Shown here one piece after another: positions 59,013 through 64,000 of a stretch of DNA of 64,000 bases (position 1 is the stretch's first letter; every line of letters starts with the position of its first letter). The stretch is from CAJXII01 sp965242915 (GTDB lineage: Bacteria; Campylobacterota; Campylobacteria; Campylobacterales; Arcobacteraceae), in assembly GCA_965242915.1 (NCBI GenBank), contig CBDETN010000023.1:124001-188000 (forward strand), written 5' to 3'. The position numbers and the translations under genes were made by a program. The notes under the pieces are model-generated. The model had not been told where the DNA came from, did no database searches, and saw only the letters and a program-made list of their open reading frames with translations.

Positions 59013-59850
59013 TATGTTTATAAGCTTCTTTGACTATATTTATCTCTTCATTGCTTCCGAAAAAACATGGACTTGTATCATGAATATGTGTTGTTGGAAT
59101 TTCTAAAACTCTTTTAAATCCATCTATTGCTTGACCACCGGCACACTCATAAGTAAATGCAAATGGAAATACTTCAAACAGTTGTCGTAATTTTCCTTTT
59201 GGTAGATCAGTAGTGCTTGGATATGAAAAAAGACCACCGCCTTTTAATAAAATTTGATGTAAATCCGGAACCATACCACCACTATATCTTAGTCTATAAC
59301 CATCTTTAAAAAATTTATCTACCATCTCTTTATGATGTGGCAGCCAACAAGCTTGTGTAGAACCTGGAGCTTTTAGTTTCCCTTTTTCGTTAAGTTTTAT
59401 ATCTTGAATATAATTAAATTCACCTTTTTGTAATCTGTACATTTTTACAGATTTTCCATCAGCAATAACCATCTCAACGCGAGGTCCAAATACAACATAA
59501 ACAGAAGCTATTATATTTGTACCTGTAAAGTCATTTTCATAAATTCCATAAATAGAACCAACAGATAAATTTACATCAACTAAGCTGCTTCCGTCAAGTG
59601 GATCATAAGCAATTAAATATTTTCCATCTTTATTAATATCTACTATATTTTCTTGCTCTTCACTTACTATTTGCTTGACACTTGAAATCTTTTTGAATTC
59701 ATTTTCTATTACAATATCTGAAGCAATATCAAGTTTTAATTGTGTGTCTCCCGTACTGTTTTGGTTATCACTTTTAGAAGTATCACCTTCTTCTATAATA
59801 CTTTTAATCTCAATACTTGCTCTTTTGATCGCTTCTATTATCTCAGTCAT
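59005..59850 (-). CDS. fbp: Class I fructose-1,6-bisphosphatase
   Basis: 281 residues from ATG 59850 (AAAGG 6-7 bases upstream; the ATG at 59883 lies inside mobB and has no site). Active-site metal motif YDPLDGSSLVDVNLSVGSIY and substrate-loop motifs LRYSGGMVPDLHQILLKGGG. It hydrolyses fructose-1,6-bisphosphate in gluconeogenesis, and works downstream of PckA. Follows mobB by 2 bp. Confidence 0.95.
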   Translation of the reverse strand: MTEIIEAIKRASIEIKSIIEEGDTSKSDNQNSTGDTQLKLDIASDIVIENEFKKISSVKQIVSEEQENIVDINKDGKYLIAYDPLDGSSLVDVNLSVGSIYGIYENDFTGTNIIASVYVVFGPRVEMVIADGKSVKMYRLQKGEFNYIQDIKLNEKGKLKAPGSTQACWLPHHKEMVDKFFKDGYRLRYSGGMVPDLHQILLKGGGLFSYPSTTDLPKGKLRQLFEVFPFAFTYECAGGQAIDGFKRVLEIPTTHIHDTSPCFFGSNEEINIVKEAYKHNV

Positions 59851-59852
59851 TT

Positions 59853-60359
59853 TTATACCTTTTTTGCATTTTCTCTTATCCATTGAACTATTTGTTCTGG
59901 ATTGTTTAAATCTAAAATCTGAATACCCTCAGGAATGCTTTCTTTATCGATTGTATCATCAATTGCAAGTGTATCACTTACTTCAAAGTATTTTTCATCC
60001 AGCTTTTCTCTACAGATACAAATTCTAGGAAGAGGTAAAGTTTTTAACCCCTCAACAAGTAAAAAATCAAATTCTTTGAAAAGTTCTATTAATTCATCAA
60101 TTGTTGAAGTTTCTTTTTTAAAATATGTAGTTTTATTTGGACTTACAACCGCTACATCAGCACCTGTTTGAGAAAATTTAAAACTATCTTTCCCATCTTT
60201 ATCAAAAACTGCTTTGTCTTTTGGGTCATGTTTAACTATAGCTACTTTTGCTCCACTATCTTGTAAAATATTTGATATTTTAACTATTAAAGTTGTTTTT
60301 CCACTATTTGAAGGACCTGTAAATGCTACTGCTAATCTTTTATATTTATTATTTATCAT
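59853..60359 (-). CDS. mobB: Molybdopterin-guanine dinucleotide biosynthesis protein MobB
   Basis: 168 residues with P-loop AFTGPSNSGKTTLIVK at the N-terminus, VAIVKHDPKDKAVFDKDGKD and the FLLVEGLK motif, as in MobB GTPases that assist MobA in adding GMP to molybdopterin. Needed for bis-MGD enzymes such as nitrate or formate reductases. First gene of a mobB-fbp-Cys4 unit; divergent from a lipoprotein gene across ~58 bp. Confidence 0.9.
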   Translation of the reverse strand: MINNKYKRLAVAFTGPSNSGKTTLIVKISNILQDSGAKVAIVKHDPKDKAVFDKDGKDSFKFSQTGADVAVVSPNKTTYFKKETSTIDELIELFKEFDFLLVEGLKTLPLPRICICREKLDEKYFEVSDTLAIDDTIDKESIPEGIQILDLNNPEQIVQWIRENAKKV

Positions 60360-60417
60360 AGTCGCATTTTATCTAAAATATTATATAATCCCAATTATGA
60401 AACCAAAAGGAATTGAT

Positions 60418-60882
60418 GTGCATAACAGAATATTATATATTATAACTCTTACCTTATCTATTTTGATGTTTGCTGGCTGTCAAAGCGGCTTAAGTGTTTT
60501 TGACAAAACAGGGACTCAATACGAAAAAGGTTTACAATATACTAAAGTGAGTTTTTTAATTTATGAAAATGAAACTAAAGCGATTATAAATGCTACTTAT
60601 TTAAACTCAGTCAATAGTATAAAATGGGATGATGAATATCAAAATTTCTTAATCGGTATTTATATATCAAACGGTCAGGAGGTAGATTATACTATGACTA
60701 TGAATGATAAAACTTATGTTAAAATATCGCAAATAAATGATGATAATAAACAATATGAACATATCCCGCTTAAAAATCCATGGGCAAAATATTATTTAGT
60801 CAGATTTGAAAATGATGATAATAAGACTTTAGAATTAAAATATTCAAATCCTAATTTTGGAGAGGTAATTTTATCTTTTTAA
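60418..60882 (+). CDS. Putative lipoprotein
   Basis: 154 residues from GTG 60418, which has AAAAGGA 6 bases upstream; the ATG at 60397 lies only 7 bp after the -10 box TATAAT (60384) and lacks a site. Signal peptide with lipobox MFAGC (Cys21 from the GTG), then a beta-rich domain (YTKVSFLIYENETKAIINAT, EVDYTMTMNDKTYVKI). Probably anchored in a membrane, facing the periplasm. Overlaps the slt 3' end by 32 bp, tail to tail. Function unknown. Confidence 0.7.
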   Translation: MHNRILYIITLTLSILMFAGCQSGLSVFDKTGTQYEKGLQYTKVSFLIYENETKAIINATYLNSVNSIKWDDEYQNFLIGIYISNGQEVDYTMTMNDKTYVKISQINDDNKQYEHIPLKNPWAKYYLVRFENDDNKTLELKYSNPNFGEVILSF

Positions 60883-62485
60883 AAAGAGTAGAAAGCTTAA
60901 TGTGATTATTTTTATCTAAATGATTTTTATATATGAAATAATTAGCTAAGACTTTCTTTCCATATTTTTTAGTTTCATCATACGGAAGCATCTCCATACT
61001 CAAAAACGGTTCATATTTGCCATTTTTAAATAATCCATTTTTAAATAAGCGTTTTGTAAAGCCAATACCGCCATTATACGCATAAGCTATAAATAAAGGA
61101 TGTTTAAGTCTTTTTTCTAAAAAGTTCAAATGATGATTGGCATATTTTAAATTTGTATTAGGTTCAAGTTGTTTATCTATATCATAAAACTCTTTTAACT
61201 CTTTTGCTATTGATTTACTTAAAAATGGCATAATCTGCATTAAACCCATAGCATAAGCACTGGAAATTGATGTTTGAATAAATCTACTTTCTTGTCTGGC
61301 AATAGCATAAATCAAAGCTTGTCTATCAAGTGGAAATTTACCAACAGTATCTTTATAAGGAGTGATAAAATATGATTTTTTATATCGAAAAAATCTCTCT
61401 TTTACAAAAGACAAATGTCCTAAAGTTTGTTTTTGGTTTAATAATTTATTATATTTATCCATTTTGTTTTGGTTCATTTTCTTTGTATCTCTTAAAATTG
61501 GAAACCAAACGAATGGATTATTATAATTATAATCTGATTTCTTTGTATTATTATTTTTTATATTATAAACTATATTTTTAGGCTTTATATTTATATTCTC
61601 AAAACTAAGCAATGAGTATATATTATTATCCCAACTTGATTGCAGCTTGTCTAAATATTTTTTATCTTTAGTTAACTTATATTGCCAAAAAAGTACCTTG
61701 TCTTTATCTTGTTGGAAATAACCATTTTTATATGAAGTTTGTAAAAATTTCAATGCTTTTTTTTCTTCTTTATGTCTAATTGCATTTATAGCTAAATGAA
61801 AAGTACTTTTATGATTTAAATTAGTTGTCTCAAGAGTTAAAAGTGATTGTTGTATTTTATTTAATTTAGGATTTGTAACTATTAGTTTAATTGTTTGTGC
61901 AAAATACTTTTGTTCTTGCATGATTTTACTGTTTTTTAATCTTTGTATTAATTCTTTTGGTAAGTGATGATTAAAATTATTTACTCTAAATTTACCACCG
62001 CATTCATTAAAAGTGTTAAAAAAGACCTCATTTGAACTATTTATTAAAGTAATAAAGGGATTTGCAGAGTTTAATATTTCAACTTTTTTAGCACTTTTAG
62101 GGTAGGGGGTTTTAAGTTTATTGATTATGATCTGTTTTTGTTTCTTTGACAGTTTAGTTGCTTTATAAGTGCTCATTCCAAGTTCAATACAAGTGCTGCT
62201 TTGATTTACAAGAGATTGTACATTTAGTTTTTGACACCAAACTACAGCCGATGTTTCTTTGTGTTTTAACTTTTTAGCATATCTGTAAAAAAGTTTGTTA
62301 TTTACAGTCCTAGCTTGTCCTAAGGCTTTTATCGCTTGCTTTGGAGTGATGTCTTGATTTAAATATCTCCAAATATAAAAATCTTTAGCAATGCTTCTAG
62401 GCTTCGTATCTAGCCATTTTTGAGTAATTTGATGTTGAGCATAGATGCTTGTTGAGAAGATTAAAATTAAAACTAATCTTATCAT
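60851..62485 (-). CDS. slt: Soluble lytic murein transglycosylase
   Basis: 544 residues: signal peptide (ends SIYA), a long helical superhelix, and a C-terminal lysozyme-like SLT domain (~385-500) with catalytic Glu in IARQESRFIQ, then SAYAMGLMQIMPFLSKSIAK and AYNGGIGFTKRL. Cleaves peptidoglycan with formation of anhydromuramyl ends. Periplasmic. Starts 9 bp after the M16-like gene. Confidence 0.9.
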   Translation of the reverse strand: MIRLVLILIFSTSIYAQHQITQKWLDTKPRSIAKDFYIWRYLNQDITPKQAIKALGQARTVNNKLFYRYAKKLKHKETSAVVWCQKLNVQSLVNQSSTCIELGMSTYKATKLSKKQKQIIINKLKTPYPKSAKKVEILNSANPFITLINSSNEVFFNTFNECGGKFRVNNFNHHLPKELIQRLKNSKIMQEQKYFAQTIKLIVTNPKLNKIQQSLLTLETTNLNHKSTFHLAINAIRHKEEKKALKFLQTSYKNGYFQQDKDKVLFWQYKLTKDKKYLDKLQSSWDNNIYSLLSFENINIKPKNIVYNIKNNNTKKSDYNYNNPFVWFPILRDTKKMNQNKMDKYNKLLNQKQTLGHLSFVKERFFRYKKSYFITPYKDTVGKFPLDRQALIYAIARQESRFIQTSISSAYAMGLMQIMPFLSKSIAKELKEFYDIDKQLEPNTNLKYANHHLNFLEKRLKHPLFIAYAYNGGIGFTKRLFKNGLFKNGKYEPFLSMEMLPYDETKKYGKKVLANYFIYKNHLDKNNHIKLSTLFKKIKLPLQN

Positions 62486-62494
62486 ATTAAATAT

Positions 62495-63778
62495 CTATTT
62501 AGTTACTATTGAAAATGATAAATTTGTCATCTCTTTGTGCTCTTTGATAAAATTATTTAAATCTTTAAGTTTTAGCTCTTCAATTAATTTTAATTCTTGT
62601 TTTGGATAATTTTGCTTTAACCCTTTATAATACAAACTAAATGCTCTACTTTGCCGTTGAGAAAAAGTTTCGGTTCTAAGGGGTTCACTTCCTAATAAAA
62701 ACTTTTTAGCACTTTGCAGTTCTTTAGAAGTTACGCCATTTTTTACAAATTCTTCTACAAGTTTTTTTACTAAATTTTTAGCTTTTTCTTGATTTTCTAA
62801 TTTTGTTTGTAAATGTCCTGTAAAGTATGAGTGTGATTTAGCTATTGAAATATACCCATAAGCTGAGTAGGCTAATCCTCTTTTAACTCTAATTTCTTCC
62901 ATCAACCTACTACCAAATCCGCTACCGCCTAAAATAAATGATGCAACTTTTGCTTTATAAGTATTTTTATCTTTAAAATTAATATTAAAATCACTTCCAA
63001 AATATATGTAAGCTTGTTGAGTATCTTTTGTTTGAAGTTTTGTTTGAACTTTTGAATTAACTTTTATTGTTTTTAATTTAGTTTTACCATTAGACTTAAA
63101 GTTTTTAATAATAGGTGAGATAGAATCTTTTATCTCTTTAAATGATATATCTCCGCCTGCAACGATGATTAAGTTATCAAGATTGAGTATATTATTTATA
63201 TGTTGTTTAATATCTTTTAATTTGATATTTTCAATTGATTTAATAGTACCTGATGAACTGTTTTCTAAAGCAGTATCTTTGAAAATTATTTTTTTCAGTT
63301 GTATATTTGCTACATAATCAAAATCATTTTCTTTTTGTTTTAATTTACTTATTTGTAAAGTTTGTAGTTTTTCTAATGTTCGTTTCGTTGTATTTGGATT
63401 ATTTAATAATTGTTGTAAAAACTTTAAAGCTGTTTTATATTCACTTTTTAAACAACTAACTTCAATAACAAAAGTTTCAAAACCATTAGAAGTATGTATA
63501 GAAATTGCTCTATTTTCTAATTTTCTGGCAAATGCAACTGCACCATCTTTTTTTGTACCTTCATTTAAAAGTTTGGCTGTTAAACTAGTAAGTCCACTTT
63601 TGCTTTTAACTTGAATATATCCACTGTTTTGAAAAACTAATTGTAAATTAAATATTGGTAAAGTTGGATGTTTTTCAAAAATTACCGGTACTTTTACATT
63701 ATTTATTTTAATCTCTTTAATTGTTGCACCCATAACTATTCCTTGTAATAAAATAAAAAATAAAATAAAATTTTTCAT
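62495..63778 (-). CDS. M16-family peptidase-like protein, zinc motif missing
   Basis: 427 residues, signal peptide (LFFILLQGIVMGA), two M16 domains. The position of the HxxEH zinc motif reads SGLTSLTAKLLNEGTKKDG, so zinc cannot bind. The second-domain motif GSRLMEEIRVKRGLAYSAYG is kept. It resembles the non-catalytic partner in two-subunit M16 peptidases. Starts 24 bp after mqnC. Confidence 0.8.
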   Translation of the reverse strand: MKNFILFFILLQGIVMGATIKEIKINNVKVPVIFEKHPTLPIFNLQLVFQNSGYIQVKSKSGLTSLTAKLLNEGTKKDGAVAFARKLENRAISIHTSNGFETFVIEVSCLKSEYKTALKFLQQLLNNPNTTKRTLEKLQTLQISKLKQKENDFDYVANIQLKKIIFKDTALENSSSGTIKSIENIKLKDIKQHINNILNLDNLIIVAGGDISFKEIKDSISPIIKNFKSNGKTKLKTIKVNSKVQTKLQTKDTQQAYIYFGSDFNINFKDKNTYKAKVASFILGGSGFGSRLMEEIRVKRGLAYSAYGYISIAKSHSYFTGHLQTKLENQEKAKNLVKKLVEEFVKNGVTSKELQSAKKFLLGSEPLRTETFSQRQSRAFSLYYKGLKQNYPKQELKLIEELKLKDLNNFIKEHKEMTNLSFSIVTK

Positions 63779-63802
63779 TTGTTTTCCTTTGGCTTAATAT
63801 TC

Positions 63803-64000
63803 CTAAAACTTTTCAAGAATTGTATAAGCTGTATTTCGTTTTGCCGGATTTTCACCTATATCTTTAATTAAGTTAATCATCTCACTTTGATTCATACTAT
63901 TTGTAGTACCTGCAGCACTAACTACATTTTCTTCCATCATAGTGCTGCCTAAATCATTTGCACCAAATTTTAATGCCATTTGACCTATATAGCTTCCTTG
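63803..64000 (-). CDS. mqnC: Cyclic dehypoxanthinyl futalosine synthase, C-terminal part (5' end outside window)
   Basis: The last 65 codons before the stop: QMALKFGANDLGSTMMEENV, VSAAGTTNSMNQSEMINLIK, ending YTILEKF. FGANDLGST is a signature of the MqnC/MqnE/CofH radical-SAM group, and context with mqnD and the SMMEENVVSAAG form fits MqnC. It makes the substrate of MqnD. The radical-SAM cysteines lie beyond the window. Confidence 0.85.
   Translation of the reverse strand, partial: QGSYIGQMALKFGANDLGSTMMEENVVSAAGTTNSMNQSEMINLIKDIGENPAKRNTAYTILEKF

Noticed and set aside
60214..60396. Long upstream extension of the lipoprotein gene
   Set aside because: The extension is antisense to mobB; the lipobox and ribosome site place the start at 60418.

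Overview
This is a low-GC window from a Campylobacterota (former Epsilonproteobacteria) chromosome, most likely a Sulfurimonas- or Arcobacter-like organism. The phylum call rests on two futalosine-pathway menaquinone genes (mqnD, mqnC), a RibBA with a worn-out GTP cyclohydrolase half, an hrcA-grpE-dnaK operon without dnaJ, an oadGAB-pckA cluster, and short lineage-typical versions of RecN and HrcA. No species can be named from sequence alone.

Layout. 0-3.6 kb: the 3' end of a type I restriction hsdR, an AlbA_2/HATPase regulator with a tandem TRVK repeat, and a ThiF-like E1 enzyme. 3.6-9.2 kb: two defective copies of one IS3-family element (A) around an XRE-ImmA/PIN toxin-antitoxin-like pair, an ABC exporter and a remnant of upp. 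9.3-16.9 kb: housekeeping block comM, nadK, recN, a BatD-like protein, a periplasmic adaptor, an MFS transporter and tRNA-Leu(GAG). 17.0-20.1 kb: a nest of broken IS elements (IS21, IS256, IS3-A copy 3, another transposase tail). 20.2-30.5 kb: a SPOR/beta-barrel envelope protein, an intact IS3-family element (B), a cold-shock gene with a structured leader, a Fic protein, mqnD, a large chemoreceptor and two unknowns. 30.5-38.0 kb: an integrated element bounded by 16-bp direct repeats. It carries an integrase remnant, possible rep and ssDNA-binding genes, a WYL regulator, a PD-(D/E)XK nuclease, and a two-gene cassette whose first protein looks like the C-terminal subdomain of FtsZ without the GTPase domain. 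38.0-44.8 kb: a CpxP/CpxR/CpxA-like envelope stress operon, then CIRCE-hrcA-grpE-dnaK and a DUF234 protein. 45-48 kb: an IS30 element beside small decaying genes, then ribBA. 48-64 kb: pckA, oadB, oadA, oadG, an S24-type repressor with a strong palindromic operator, a CNNM/CBS protein, a Mur-ligase-N-like protein, metG, fbp, mobB, a lipoprotein, slt, a degenerate M16 peptidase and the end of mqnC.

How genes work together. PckA with the OadGAB sodium pump interconverts C3 and C4 acids, and Fbp completes gluconeogenesis, which fits an autotroph or organic-acid user. The Spy-like protein, response regulator and sensor kinase form one overlapping envelope-stress unit. HrcA represses its own operon through CIRCE. 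The S24 repressor's operator half-sites also occur as a perfect palindrome before comM, suggesting shared control.

Most notable: (1) the FtsZ-C-like protein and its Cys-rich partner in the integrated element; (2) three genes whose reading frames run back to a Shine-Dalgarno but have ATA, ATT or ATC where ATG should be; (3) the shared repressor/comM palindromes; (4) inverted IS-bearing duplications that could flip the comM-tRNA block; (5) a fic promoter placed so that the mRNA should be leaderless.
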